A stretch of DNA of 64,000 bases from contig NZ_CP061292.1 of the NCBI RefSeq assembly GCF_018687475.1, positions 930,001 through 994,000 of the forward strand. Reading direction: 5' to 3'. Position 1 is the stretch's first letter; each line of letters starts with the position of its first letter. The position numbers and the translations under genes are program-made. This document shows positions 1 to 8,023 of the stretch, one piece after another. A model generated the notes under the pieces. That model was not told where the DNA came from, did not search any database, and worked only from the letters and a program-made list of their open reading frames with translations. The DNA comes from Polynucleobacter sp. MWH-UH24A (GTDB taxonomy: Bacteria; Pseudomonadota; Gammaproteobacteria; Burkholderiales; Burkholderiaceae).

Positions 1-309
1 GTTGGGGTAGGCGTCGGCGGTACATCCGACCAATGCGTCGCACTTGCAAAGCGCGCTGCGACCCGGCCACTTGGTAGCATTTGTAGTGATGCTGAAGGTG
101 CTAAGTTGGAGAAGGAGTTAAGCGCTGCAGTCAATCAATTAGGAATTGGTCCTCAGGGACTTGGTGGTGATGGTACGGCGTTTGCAGTCCATGTGGAATT
201 AGCAGCAACGCATATCACCATGAACCCTGTTGCTGTAAATATGCAATGCCATTCGGCACGTCGTGCGCGTGCAACGATTGGATCGCGTGGCATTGAATAC
301 GGCTTTTAA
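1..309 (+). CDS. Class I fumarate hydratase / L-tartrate dehydratase alpha subunit (C-terminal part)
   Basis: Only the last 102 residues are visible; the reading frame is open from base 1, so the gene starts before the window. The segment has the glycine-rich VGVGVGGTSD stretch and a PVAVNMQCHSARRARA end with a Cys at visible residue 83, as in the alpha (N-terminal) half of iron-sulfur fumarases and TtdA. The protein would pair with the next gene to form an oxygen-sensitive 4Fe-4S hydro-lyase that interconverts malate and fumarate, or tartrate and oxaloacetate. It ends 8 bases before the beta-subunit start. The sequence cannot separate fumarase from tartrate dehydratase. Confidence 0.85.
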   Translation, partial: VGVGVGGTSDQCVALAKRAATRPLGSICSDAEGAKLEKELSAAVNQLGIGPQGLGGDGTAFAVHVELAATHITMNPVAVNMQCHSARRARATIGSRGIEYGF

Positions 310-317
310 GGACGGTC

Positions 318-926
318 ATGGCACATTACAACCTCGCAACCCCAGTTAGTGAGAGCGATATCCGCAAGTTGAGGATTAACGATACGGTCACCTTGCAACA
401 AACCTTGTTTGGTATCCGCGATGCGACCCAAATCCATTTATTTGATCGGGGCCGCAAAACTAAATTTGATCTGCAAGGTCATGCCGTGATTCATACGGCA
501 CCCAATGTTCGCAAAGTACCAGTTAGCCCTGAGTTCCCAGCAGGCTACCAAGCAATTTGCATTGGTACGACCACATCGGATCGGATGGAGCGCTTTACAG
601 AACCCCTGATGCGAGAATACGGAGTACGCATGATTGTGGGTAAGGGTGGTTTACGGGAGTCATCCGCAAACGCCTTTCAACAATTTGGCGGTGTCTATCT
701 CGCCATTATTGGTGGTACTGCTGCCCTCGAGACCACTTGGATTGATCAGATTGAGGATGTGGATCTCGATGATCTAAACCCAGAATCACTTTGGAAGTTC
801 AAGATTAATCAATTTGGTCCTTTATTAGTGGCCATGGATAGCCATGGTGGCAGCATCTATCAAGAAGTGAAGTCTGAGGTTGCAAGTAATAAAGCAGCAG
901 TACTAAAGAGCTTAGGCATTGTCTAA
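318..926 (+). CDS. Class I fumarate hydratase / L-tartrate dehydratase beta subunit
   Basis: 202 residues, the usual size for a separate beta subunit (the C-terminal domain of FumA, TtdB-like). Typical stretches are DRGRKTKFDLQGHAV near residue 43, the GKGGLRE loop near residue 110 and the IGGTAALE stretch near residue 135. It supplies substrate-binding residues to the 4Fe-4S alpha subunit encoded just upstream. The ATG follows an AAGGA ribosome-binding site in the 8-base gap, so the two genes are very probably co-translated. Malate dehydration to fumarate is the default guess; the next gene, a fumarate-reductase-like flavoprotein, also points to C4-acid chemistry. Confidence 0.85.
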   Translation: MAHYNLATPVSESDIRKLRINDTVTLQQTLFGIRDATQIHLFDRGRKTKFDLQGHAVIHTAPNVRKVPVSPEFPAGYQAICIGTTTSDRMERFTEPLMREYGVRMIVGKGGLRESSANAFQQFGGVYLAIIGGTAALETTWIDQIEDVDLDDLNPESLWKFKINQFGPLLVAMDSHGGSIYQEVKSEVASNKAAVLKSLGIV

Positions 927-941
927 AGAGAGAAGGGTACT

Positions 942-2663
942 ATGACATCGATTGAAACCATAAAGACCGATATCTTGGTTCTTGGCTCCGGTGGGGCGGG
1001 TCTCTTTGCGGCGTTGCATGCGCATCAAGCCAACCCCAACTTGCATATTACGATTGCGGTGAAGGGCCTCCTGGGTAAATGCGGTTGCACCCGCATGGTT
1101 CAAGGTGGTTACAACGTTGCGTTGGCTGAGGGTGATTCGGTTGAGCGTCACTTTATGGATACCATTGAAGGGGGCAAGTGGCTATCCGATCAAGAGCTGG
1201 CTTGGACCTTGGTGACCAAATCGGTTGAACGAATTCATGAACTAGAGAATGAGCTGGGTTGCTTCTTTGATCGCAACCCTGATGGCACGATTCATCAAAA
1301 AGCATTTGCTGGTCAAACCTTTGATCGCACAGTTCACAAGGGCGATCTTACTGGCATCGAAATCATTAATCGCCTAGCCGAGCAAGTATGGGCTCGTGGA
1401 ATCCATCGCCTAGAAGAGCATCGTGCGATTGAGTTAATCAAGAGCGCTGATGGCAAGGCAATCGCGGGCGTATTGATGCTCAATATGCGCACTGGTCAGT
1501 TTGTCATGGTACGTGCCAAGGCAGTATTACTAGGAACCGGTGGCGGCCCCACCATGTACAAATACCACACCCCATCGGGTGATAAAAGCTGTGATGGATT
1601 GGCGATGGCCTTGCGAGCCGGTCTTGTCCTACGTGATATGGAGATGGTGCAGTTCCATCCAACTGGAATGTTAGCTGGACCCGATACGCGCATGACCGGA
1701 ACGGTTCTGGAAGAGGGCTTGCGGGGAGCTGGCGGTTATCTCCTAAATGGTAATCAAGAGCGCTTTATGGGTAACTATGATCCTCGCAACGAGCGTGCTA
1801 CGCGTGACATCGTCTCACGATCGATTTACTCCGAGATGCGCGCTGGTCGAGTCAGTCCAAATGGTGGGGTTTATATTCAGATGCATCACTTAGGCCCCGA
1901 GAATGTACGTAAATTATTTAAAGGAATGGTTGAGCGGTGTGCCGACTCGGGCTTTGATTTAGCGGGCGGACTGGTTGAAGTGGTTCCCACCGCTCACTAC
2001 ATGATGGGTGGCGTAGTATTTCATGCCGATACCAGTACCGATTTACCTGGATTATTTGCTGCTGGTGAGGATACCGGTGGTGTACATGGTGCCAATCGAT
2101 TAGGCGGTAATGGGGTCGCAAACTCCACGGTGTTTGGCGGGATTGCCGGAGACACGATGGCGCACTATGTATCCAATCGAGAATTCTTAGAGCCCAATCA
2201 AGAATTAATGGAGCAAAGTATTGCGATGCATCGCAAACCGCTCACGCAAGCCCAAGGCGATATTGAGTTCATTCGTGACGAGTTAGCCGATTGCATGTGG
2301 GATCAAGTAGGGATCTTGCGTAATCAAAATGATTTGGTGGCAGCACGTGAGCGCTTGGATCGACTGGATGCGATGTTGCAAACCATGGGGGTGGGTGATA
2401 CCAACCCAGCATTCAATCTGACCTGGCAGGATTGGATGAATCTACGTAACTTATTGTTGGTTAGTAAAACAGTGGTGGAGGCTGCCTTGGTTCGTGAGAA
2501 CTCTCGAGGAGCGCACTACCGGGAGGATTATCCTGAGGAGGGCGATCTGGAGACTTCCTATTACACTGCTGTGCAAATGGATGGGGATCAATTAAGGATT
2601 GATAAAAAACCCGTGATATTCAGTATGGTCAAACCAGGTGAAACGATTTTGGTCGAGGCATAA
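942..2663 (+). CDS. Fumarate reductase/succinate dehydrogenase-like FAD flavoprotein
   Basis: 573 residues with an N-terminal FAD-binding GSGGAG motif (about residues 16-21), the MVQFHPTGM active-site segment (about 237-245), the capping-domain HYMMGG and the C-terminal FAD segment HGANRLGGNGVANSTVFGG. These mark the SdhA/FrdA/NadB superfamily. The segment that carries the FAD-linking His in true SdhA/FrdA reads CGCTRMVQGGYN here, so FAD is probably not covalently bound. No iron-sulfur or membrane-anchor subunit lies nearby. It may be a soluble fumarate reductase or an aspartate-oxidase-like dehydrogenase. It starts 15 bases after the fumarase beta gene with a GAAGGG ribosome-binding site, so it is likely the same operon. 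Substrate unknown. Confidence 0.75.
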   Translation: MTSIETIKTDILVLGSGGAGLFAALHAHQANPNLHITIAVKGLLGKCGCTRMVQGGYNVALAEGDSVERHFMDTIEGGKWLSDQELAWTLVTKSVERIHELENELGCFFDRNPDGTIHQKAFAGQTFDRTVHKGDLTGIEIINRLAEQVWARGIHRLEEHRAIELIKSADGKAIAGVLMLNMRTGQFVMVRAKAVLLGTGGGPTMYKYHTPSGDKSCDGLAMALRAGLVLRDMEMVQFHPTGMLAGPDTRMTGTVLEEGLRGAGGYLLNGNQERFMGNYDPRNERATRDIVSRSIYSEMRAGRVSPNGGVYIQMHHLGPENVRKLFKGMVERCADSGFDLAGGLVEVVPTAHYMMGGVVFHADTSTDLPGLFAAGEDTGGVHGANRLGGNGVANSTVFGGIAGDTMAHYVSNREFLEPNQELMEQSIAMHRKPLTQAQGDIEFIRDELADCMWDQVGILRNQNDLVAARERLDRLDAMLQTMGVGDTNPAFNLTWQDWMNLRNLLLVSKTVVEAALVRENSRGAHYREDYPEEGDLETSYYTAVQMDGDQLRIDKKPVIFSMVKPGETILVEA

Positions 2664-2687
2664 AAAAAGCCCAGATGAACTGGGCTT
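2661..2687 (-). terminator. Rho-independent terminator of the Bug/TctC gene
   Basis: A perfect 8-bp stem, AAGCCCAG (2667-2674) and CTGGGCTT (2680-2687), with a 5-base loop, is flanked on the low-coordinate side by a run of A. On the minus strand this reads as a GC-rich hairpin followed by seven T, 20 bases past the stop of the 2708-3694 gene. It also sits directly at the stop codon of the plus-strand flavoprotein gene and may weakly terminate that operon too. Confidence 0.8.
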
Positions 2688-2707
2688 AAACCAGGAGAGA
2701 CTTGATA

Positions 2708-3694
2708 TCAATTAGCAGTCAAATTACGCGCCTTGATCACCTTTTCCCACTTCAGTGATTCTGAATTAATCTGAGCCTCTAGTTCTTTGGGGGTATTGAG
2801 TACCGCAGTCAAACTATTTTGCTCCAGACTCTTTTGCATCGCCTCGCTCTTAACTGCCTTGACAGCTGCAGCATAAATCTTATCGGTGATGACTTTGGGG
2901 GTATTTGATGGAGCCATTAATGCAAACCAGCCAACGTTCTCAAAGCCAGGTATTGCTGCTTCGGCAACCGTTGGAATATTAGGAAGCGCTGGTAGGCGTT
3001 TAGCACTGGTTACTGCCAGAGCTTTGATCTGACCGTTCTTGATAAATCCAGTCGATGCAGGAACGTTACAAGCACAAAAATCAATTTGGCCAGCAATTAA
3101 ATCAGTGAGCGCTGCTGCTTCACCCTTATATGGGATGTGAGTTGCATTAATACCTGCTGCAGTAATGAAATTTTCTCCAGCTAAATGCACTTGGCTACCA
3201 ATTCCAGCAGAACCAAAATTTAAGTTCTTTGTTTTAGCAAGAGCAATTAGGTCATTGAGATTATTGACCGGTAATTTTGGATTGACCGAAATAATCATGG
3301 GGCCACTCACTAATGTAGAAATTGGGGCGAAATCCCTTGAGTAGTTAATCGCCATTTTCTTGTACATGTGTGGATTAACCGTCAACATGCTTCCAGAGGC
3401 CAATAAGAGGGTATAGCCATCTGCAGGGGATTTTGCAACCGCTTCAGCACCAATATTTCCACCGGCACCACCACGATTTTCGACGATCACGTTTTGACCC
3501 AAAATCGGGGTCATCTGCTGAGCCAATACACGACCAATAATGTCGGTCGTTCCTCCTGCAGCAAAAGGAATAATTAATTTAATGGGTTTATCAGGCCAGG
3601 ACTGCGCCTGAATTCCTGGACTTGTAAATGCAATCGCACTTACCGCAATAAGACCGAGTGCAAACTTGAAGCGATTTCGTATTGCTTTGAACAT
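2708..3694 (-). CDS. Bug/TctC-family tripartite tricarboxylate transporter substrate-binding protein
   Basis: 328 residues with a cleavable signal peptide (hydrophobic 11-24, likely cut after A30), then WPDKPIKLIIPFAAGG and TTDIIGR with the family Asp at residue 51. Bug proteins are periplasmic receptors that bind small carboxylates for the TctA/TctB permease, and are greatly expanded in Burkholderiales. No TctA or TctB gene lies in the window, so this receptor either works with a permease elsewhere or acts only in sensing. It is divergent from the sulfolactate gene set with 89 bases between starts, so sulfolactate or a related acid is a reasonable ligand guess. The AAGGAG ribosome-binding site supports the start. 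Confidence 0.88.
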   Translation of the reverse strand: MFKAIRNRFKFALGLIAVSAIAFTSPGIQAQSWPDKPIKLIIPFAAGGTTDIIGRVLAQQMTPILGQNVIVENRGGAGGNIGAEAVAKSPADGYTLLLASGSMLTVNPHMYKKMAINYSRDFAPISTLVSGPMIISVNPKLPVNNLNDLIALAKTKNLNFGSAGIGSQVHLAGENFITAAGINATHIPYKGEAAALTDLIAGQIDFCACNVPASTGFIKNGQIKALAVTSAKRLPALPNIPTVAEAAIPGFENVGWFALMAPSNTPKVITDKIYAAAVKAVKSEAMQKSLEQNSLTAVLNTPKELEAQINSESLKWEKVIKARNLTAN

Positions 3695-3770
3695 GCTGAT
3701 CTCCTTGGTTATCTATTTATTACCCATTTAAACATGATTTTGATGACCGAATCCTTGCAAGAAATCTAAG

Positions 3771-3782
3771 TCATCTATATGA
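3771..3782. promoter_or_regulatory. Near-palindrome just before the first sulfolactate gene
   Basis: TCATCTATATGA is a palindrome with one mismatched pair, ending one base before the ATG at 3784. The 89-base divergent gap (3695-3783) should hold promoters for both the Bug receptor and the catabolic operon. The GntR-type regulator at 7304 could bind here, but the site is short and AT-rich, so this is only a suggestion. Confidence 0.25.
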
Positions 3783-3783
3783 T

Positions 3784-4725
3784 ATGGATATGTCCACCAT
3801 TTTCATCTCCGAATTCATTACCAGTCAAGCCCTAGAAACCCTTAAGGCTCGGCATACCGTTATTTACCAACCCGATGCGTATCAAGACCCAAAACAAATG
3901 ACTGATTCCTTGATTGCTGCTCAAGCTTGGATTGTGCGCAATCTCACGAAAGTGTCTAAGGAGTTGGTTGAGGGGGCAAAGCAGTTGAAGGTGGTCGGTC
4001 GTTTGGGTGTAGGCCTAGAGAATATTGATTTAAATGCCTGCGCCGAGCGAGGGATTCGGGTGATTCCTGCCACCGGTGCGAACGCTGAATCTGTCGCAGA
4101 ATATGTGCTTGGGACGGCAATGGCGCTGATGCGCTCGTATCGCGAGGCTAGCACTGAAACCTTAGCAGGAAAATGGCCCCGACCGACTTACTCTAAATGC
4201 CACGAAATTTCTGGCAAAACCATTGGGATTATTGGATTTGGCAGCATCGGTCGTGTTGTTGCTGAGAAAGCACTCGCGCTTGGGATGCGCTGCATTGCCT
4301 ACGATCCCATCATTAAAGAATCATCCATCGCAATAAAAGGCGGAGATGTAGCGATGCGGACGCTGACCGAAGTGCTTGCAAGTAGCCACATCGTTAGCCT
4401 GCATTTACCATTGCTCCCTGAGACTAAAGGTCTATTGAACCAGGCCCTGCTTGATCAAATGCAAGAGGGTGCTTATTTAATTAATACAGCCCGAGGTGGC
4501 ATTGTCGATGAGCTTGCGCTTGCGCAGTCTTTGAAATCCGGCAAGCTCGGTGGAGCAGCGCTCGATGTCTTTGCGGTTGAGCCCGCAAAAGATCTTAGTC
4601 ATTTTGTTGGGGTACCGAATTTAATTCTGACGCCCCATGTGGCAGGTGTCACTGAAGAAAGTAATGATCGAGTGAGCAATATGATAGCCCGCGAAGTGAA
4701 TCTATTTTTGGAGAAAAATACGTGA
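3784..4725 (+). CDS. slcC: D-isomer-specific 2-hydroxyacid dehydrogenase, probable (S)-sulfolactate dehydrogenase
   Basis: 313 residues. The nucleotide-binding motif GFGSIG is at 151-156 and the catalytic triad of the family is complete: R237 in NTARGG, E266 in AVEP and H285 in TPHVAG. The fold is that of 3-phosphoglycerate/2-hydroxyacid dehydrogenases. The specific call rests on context: it overlaps by 4 bases (GTGA) a malate/L-lactate-type dehydrogenase and precedes both sulfo-lyase subunits, the known slcC-comC-suyAB set in which SlcC oxidises (S)-sulfolactate to sulfopyruvate with NAD. A start at the second ATG (3790) is equally possible; neither has a clear ribosome-binding site. Family certain, substrate inferred. 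Confidence 0.8.
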   Translation: MDMSTIFISEFITSQALETLKARHTVIYQPDAYQDPKQMTDSLIAAQAWIVRNLTKVSKELVEGAKQLKVVGRLGVGLENIDLNACAERGIRVIPATGANAESVAEYVLGTAMALMRSYREASTETLAGKWPRPTYSKCHEISGKTIGIIGFGSIGRVVAEKALALGMRCIAYDPIIKESSIAIKGGDVAMRTLTEVLASSHIVSLHLPLLPETKGLLNQALLDQMQEGAYLINTARGGIVDELALAQSLKSGKLGGAALDVFAVEPAKDLSHFVGVPNLILTPHVAGVTEESNDRVSNMIAREVNLFLEKNT

Positions 4726-5732
4726 GTCATTCATTTCAGGAATTGGTGCAACTTGCTTATCAAGGATTGTGTGCCGCCGGAGTTAAACATGATGCTGCAG
4801 CCGATACCGCCTTATTTTTAGCCTTAGCAGAGGTTGATGGATTGGCCTCTCATGGCCTAGCCCGGGTTGCCCAGTATTCGGGGCATGCAAAACATCAACG
4901 CATTAATACCCAAGCTGTCATTAAGACGCATCCTTATAAATCGGCGGCGGCAGTAGTTGATGGACAAGATGGCCTTGCATTTCCAGCGCTGAAGTACGCA
5001 ACGGATCTTTCAGTACAACTTGCGCATCAGCATGGTGTTGGATTAGTGGCGATTAAGAACACCCATCATTTTGGTGTTGCAGGGCACTACACTGAAGCTG
5101 CTGCTAGGGCAGGATACATCTCAATTCTGTTAGGTAATACTCCTGCTGCGATGCCAATGGCTGGTGGCAGTAAAGCAGTTTTCGGAACCAATCCGCTTGC
5201 TGCCGCATTTCCGGTTCAAGGGAAGGATCCCTTGGTGGTTGATATGTCACTCTCGGCTGTAGCGCGCGGCAAATTACTAGTGGCATCGAAAAAAGGGGAA
5301 TCCATTCCTTTAGGTTGGGCCCTGACCGCGGACGGACAGCCCACGACCGATCCCAACGAGGGTCTTAAGGGTTTAATGGTGCCACTGGGCGGAGACAAGG
5401 GCTCGCTATTAGCGCTCATCATTGAACTACTCGCAGTCGGTTTATCAGGAAGTCAGTACTCGTATGAAGCCGATAGCTTCTTCTCAATGAAAGGTAATAA
5501 GCCACGATTAGGCCAACTCATCATTACGATTGACCCTGGTTTGCCTGGAAAAGGCATTTACCGAAACCGAATGCTCGATTTAATTAATACATTTGCAAGC
5601 GATGCCGGAGTGCGCTTACCTGGACAGCGCCGCTTTACAGTTCGCCAGAATGCAATGAAGTCAGGGATCGTAGTCAATGAAGCGGTATTGCAAGAAATTC
5701 AGAATGGTATTCAAAGCGGTTGGAATAATTAA
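4722..5732 (+). CDS. comC: Malate/L-lactate dehydrogenase-family oxidoreductase, probable (R)-sulfolactate dehydrogenase
   Basis: 336 residues of the Ldh2/malate/ureidoglycolate dehydrogenase family, which has no Rossmann fold. H44 (SHG) and the catalytic His in NTHHFG (H116) are present, as are FGTNPLA and the glycine-rich GGDKG near residue 225. The GTG start overlaps the previous stop (GTGA), so the two dehydrogenases are translationally coupled. ComC reduces sulfopyruvate to (R)-sulfolactate; together with the opposite-handed enzyme upstream it would act as a two-step racemase feeding the sulfo-lyase, which accepts only the R form. Without this context it would be called a generic malate/lactate dehydrogenase. 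Confidence 0.78.
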   Translation: MSHSFQELVQLAYQGLCAAGVKHDAAADTALFLALAEVDGLASHGLARVAQYSGHAKHQRINTQAVIKTHPYKSAAAVVDGQDGLAFPALKYATDLSVQLAHQHGVGLVAIKNTHHFGVAGHYTEAAARAGYISILLGNTPAAMPMAGGSKAVFGTNPLAAAFPVQGKDPLVVDMSLSAVARGKLLVASKKGESIPLGWALTADGQPTTDPNEGLKGLMVPLGGDKGSLLALIIELLAVGLSGSQYSYEADSFFSMKGNKPRLGQLIITIDPGLPGKGIYRNRMLDLINTFASDAGVRLPGQRRFTVRQNAMKSGIVVNEAVLQEIQNGIQSGWNN

Positions 5733-5759
5733 TAAGTCAATCTTTAAAGGAGAGTAAAC

Positions 5760-6041
5760 ATGATTCACTTTGTCGTACATGAACCCGGAGATGTAGTGGG
5801 TGTTGTCGTGGTCGAGGGCGTTAATTCTGGAACCAATCTAACAGGTTGGGTCATGGAAGGCGATACCACTCTCAACATTAAGTCAGAGAGCGATATTCCG
5901 ATCGGTCACAAAATTGCACTGCAAGACCTCAAGGTTGGCGATACCGTTATTAAATATGGCGTAGATATTGGTAAGGTGGTTGCCCCGATTAAGAAGGGCG
6001 AACATTTGCATGTGCAAAACGTTAAGACAAAGCGCTGGTAA
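5760..6041 (+). CDS. suyA: (2R)-sulfolactate sulfo-lyase subunit alpha
   Basis: 93 residues forming a single SAF-type domain, as at the N-terminus of altronate/galactarate dehydratases (UxaA family). A free-standing small subunit followed by a subunit of about 390 residues is the SuyA/SuyB pattern; altronate dehydratase is usually one fused chain. SuyAB cleaves (R)-sulfolactate to pyruvate and sulfite in the cytoplasm. Visible features are HEPGDVVGVVV at residues 7-17 and HKIAL near residue 55. A good AAGGAGA ribosome-binding site precedes the ATG. It sits 27 bases after the comC-like gene and 46 bases before suyB. Confidence 0.78.
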   Translation: MIHFVVHEPGDVVGVVVVEGVNSGTNLTGWVMEGDTTLNIKSESDIPIGHKIALQDLKVGDTVIKYGVDIGKVVAPIKKGEHLHVQNVKTKRW

Positions 6042-6087
6042 TCGATTGGCTAGCTAATTAACTTATTTTTAATTGAGAGAAGAACAA

Positions 6088-7260
6088 ATGATTGATTTAA
6101 AAAAAGCGACCTTTATGGGATATCGTCGTGAAAACGGACGGATGGGAATCCGTAATCATGTGATCATTATGCCCCTAGATGATCTATCAAATGCTGCTTG
6201 CGATGCAGTGGCAAATAACATTAAAGGGACTGTGAAAATTACTCACCCCTATGGGCGTTTGCAATTTGGTGCCGATTTAGAGCTTCATTTCCGTACCTTG
6301 ATTGGTGCAGGATGCAATCCCAATGTCGCAGCAGTGGTGGTGATCGGTATTGAGCCCCAGTGGACTGCCAAAGTAGTGGAAGGGATTAAAAAATCGGGTA
6401 AACCAGTCGAGGGATTCTGGATTGAGGGTAATGGCGATACCACAACGATTGCGAATGCAAGTCGTGCTGCCTACAAATTTATGAAACACGCATCGCAGTT
6501 GCAGCGCGTTTCTGCCCCCTTATCAGAGCTTTGGGTTTCCACAAAATGCGGTGAGTCTGATACAACATCAGGTTGCGGCTCAAACCCAACAGTAGGTAAT
6601 GCCTTTGATAAGCTCTATGCGATTGGATCTACATTAGTCTTTGGCGAAACAACTGAGCTTACAGGCGGTGAGCATTTAGTCGAAGCGCGTTGCCGTACTC
6701 CTGAGGTTAAGGCAAAGTTTAAGCTGATGTTTGATCGTTACCAAGGCGTTGTCGAACGCAATAAAACCAGCGATCTTTCTGATTCTCAACCCACCAAGGG
6801 TAATATCGCAGGCGGCTTAACGACCATTGAAGAAAAAGCACTTGGCAATATTCAGAAAATTGGTAAAAAGTGCATGGTCGATGGCGTGTTAGATAAGGCT
6901 GAAATGCCGACTGGTAAAGGCTTGTGGTTTATGGATTCCTCATCGGCCGCTGCAGAAATGGTGACCCTATGTGCTGCCTCAGGATTTGCTGCCCATTTTT
7001 TCCCAACTGGGCAAGGCAATGTGATTGGTAACCCCATTCTTCCTGTCATTAAGCTCTGCGCAAATCCAAAAACAGTACGTACGATGTCTGAACACATTGA
7101 TGTCGATGTTTCAGGAATCTTGCGCCGTGAAGAAAATATGGATACAGCAGGAGAAAAACTATTGGATGCGCTCTTACGCACAGCGAATGGTGAACTAACA
7201 GCTGCTGAAATTCTGGGTCACAACGAATTTGTAATGACCCGTCTTTATGAATCTGCCTAA
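6088..7260 (+). CDS. suyB: (2R)-sulfolactate sulfo-lyase subunit beta
   Basis: 390 residues of the UxaA/GarD C-terminal domain family. It begins with [18 protein letters not shown] and carries the cysteine-containing [15 protein letters not shown] motif near residues 152-166, where sugar-acid dehydratases have KCGGSDGFSG-type sequence. The large subunit of the desulfonating lyase has this length. I chose the ATG at 6088 because it follows a purine-rich GAGAGAAGAA, rather than an in-frame TTG at 6073. The product sulfite would be removed by the sulfite-oxidising enzyme encoded at 8020-12531. The alternative is a hydratase for a sugar acid, but no sugar-acid genes are nearby. Confidence 0.78.
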   Translation: MIDLKKATFMGYRRENGRMGIRNHVIIMPLDDLSNAACDAVANNIKGTVKITHPYGRLQFGADLELHFRTLIGAGCNPNVAAVVVIGIEPQWTAKVVEGIKKSGKPVEGFWIEGNGDTTTIANASRAAYKFMKHASQLQRVSAPLSELWVSTKCGESDTTSGCGSNPTVGNAFDKLYAIGSTLVFGETTELTGGEHLVEARCRTPEVKAKFKLMFDRYQGVVERNKTSDLSDSQPTKGNIAGGLTTIEEKALGNIQKIGKKCMVDGVLDKAEMPTGKGLWFMDSSSAAAEMVTLCAASGFAAHFFPTGQGNVIGNPILPVIKLCANPKTVRTMSEHIDVDVSGILRREENMDTAGEKLLDALLRTANGELTAAEILGHNEFVMTRLYESA

Positions 7261-7270
7261 GTAATTAAGC

Positions 7271-7295
7271 TGGTCATCCAGATGTTGGATGACCA
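7271..7295. terminator. Perfect 10-bp inverted repeat between suyB and the GntR gene
   Basis: TGGTCATCCA (7271-7280) and TGGATGACCA (7286-7295) flank a 5-base loop and are followed by the T/C-rich AATTCTTCT. The hairpin starts 11 bases after the suyB stop. It could end or attenuate the catabolic transcript before the regulator gene, or serve as an operator. It covers the ATG at 7289, which argues for a regulator start at 7304. The T-run is too weak to be sure of termination. Confidence 0.5.
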
Positions 7296-7303
7296 ATTCT
7301 TCT

Positions 7304-8023
7304 ATGAAAGCTATTACGGCATATCAAGAAGTAAAACAAAAAATCACACGCGATATTGTGAATGGTCGCTATTTCATTGGCCAAGCCTTGCCAGCAGAAA
7401 AAGACTTTGCTAAAGAATTCAAGGTATCGATCGGCACGCTTCGTAAAGCGGTTGACGAGTTAGTCTCCGAAGGTATCGTAATTCGTCGTCAAGGCAAAGG
7501 TACGTTTATTGCTGAGCATGATGAGCAACGTCTTTTATATTATTTCTTTCATGTGATTAAGCATGATGCTGACCATAAAAATTATCCCAAGGTCGAGTTA
7601 GTATCGTTTCAAAGCGCAACCGCAAATAGTGAAGAGGCAAAAAAACTTGAACTAAAAGAGGGTGCACCGGTATGGCGAATTGTGAATCGTTTATCGCTTG
7701 ATGGGCAGTGTGTGATCGTTGATCGACTCACGCTTAGTAAAGAGCGTTTTCCAACATTGACACGCAGTGCATTTCAGAATCGGGAGGGAAGTATCTATCA
7801 GCTGTATCAAGCCCAATACGGACAATCAGTGGCGCGAACCAGTGAGCGATTACGCGCCGGGGCAGCAAATAAGCAAGATGCTGAATGGCTCCATCTCAAA
7901 CCAGGTGAGCCTGTAATTATGATTCGCCGCATTGCTCTCGGAATTGAAGACGAGCCGATCGAATGGCGTATCTCCACCTTAAATACTGAGCGCCATGAGT
8001 ACTTCAGTGAACTAGGTGCCTAA
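7304..8023 (+). CDS. GntR/HutC-family transcriptional regulator (UTRA ligand domain)
   Basis: About 239 residues. The N-terminal winged helix shows the GntR pattern: LPAEKDFAKEFKVSIGTLRKA, then the recognition region and GKGTF. The C-terminal 150 residues match the UTRA ligand-binding fold of the HutC subfamily (ERFPTL, ending in DEPIEWRIS). It lies 43 bases after suyB on the same strand and probably controls the sulfolactate genes, sensing the substrate or an intermediate. The regulator I know from a described sulfolactate cluster (SuyR) is IclR-type, so the family here differs. An in-frame ATG at 7289 would add five residues but sits inside a hairpin. It overlaps the convergent soeC-like gene by 4 bases. 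Confidence 0.85.
   Translation: MKAITAYQEVKQKITRDIVNGRYFIGQALPAEKDFAKEFKVSIGTLRKAVDELVSEGIVIRRQGKGTFIAEHDEQRLLYYFFHVIKHDADHKNYPKVELVSFQSATANSEEAKKLELKEGAPVWRIVNRLSLDGQCVIVDRLTLSKERFPTLTRSAFQNREGSIYQLYQAQYGQSVARTSERLRAGAANKQDAEWLHLKPGEPVIMIRRIALGIEDEPIEWRISTLNTERHEYFSELGA

Noticed and set aside
6088..7260. Altronate or galactarate dehydratase
   Set aside because: The family match is real, but the split small and large subunits, the two lactate-type dehydrogenases directly upstream and the absence of uronate or sugar-acid genes fit sulfolactate sulfo-lyase better.
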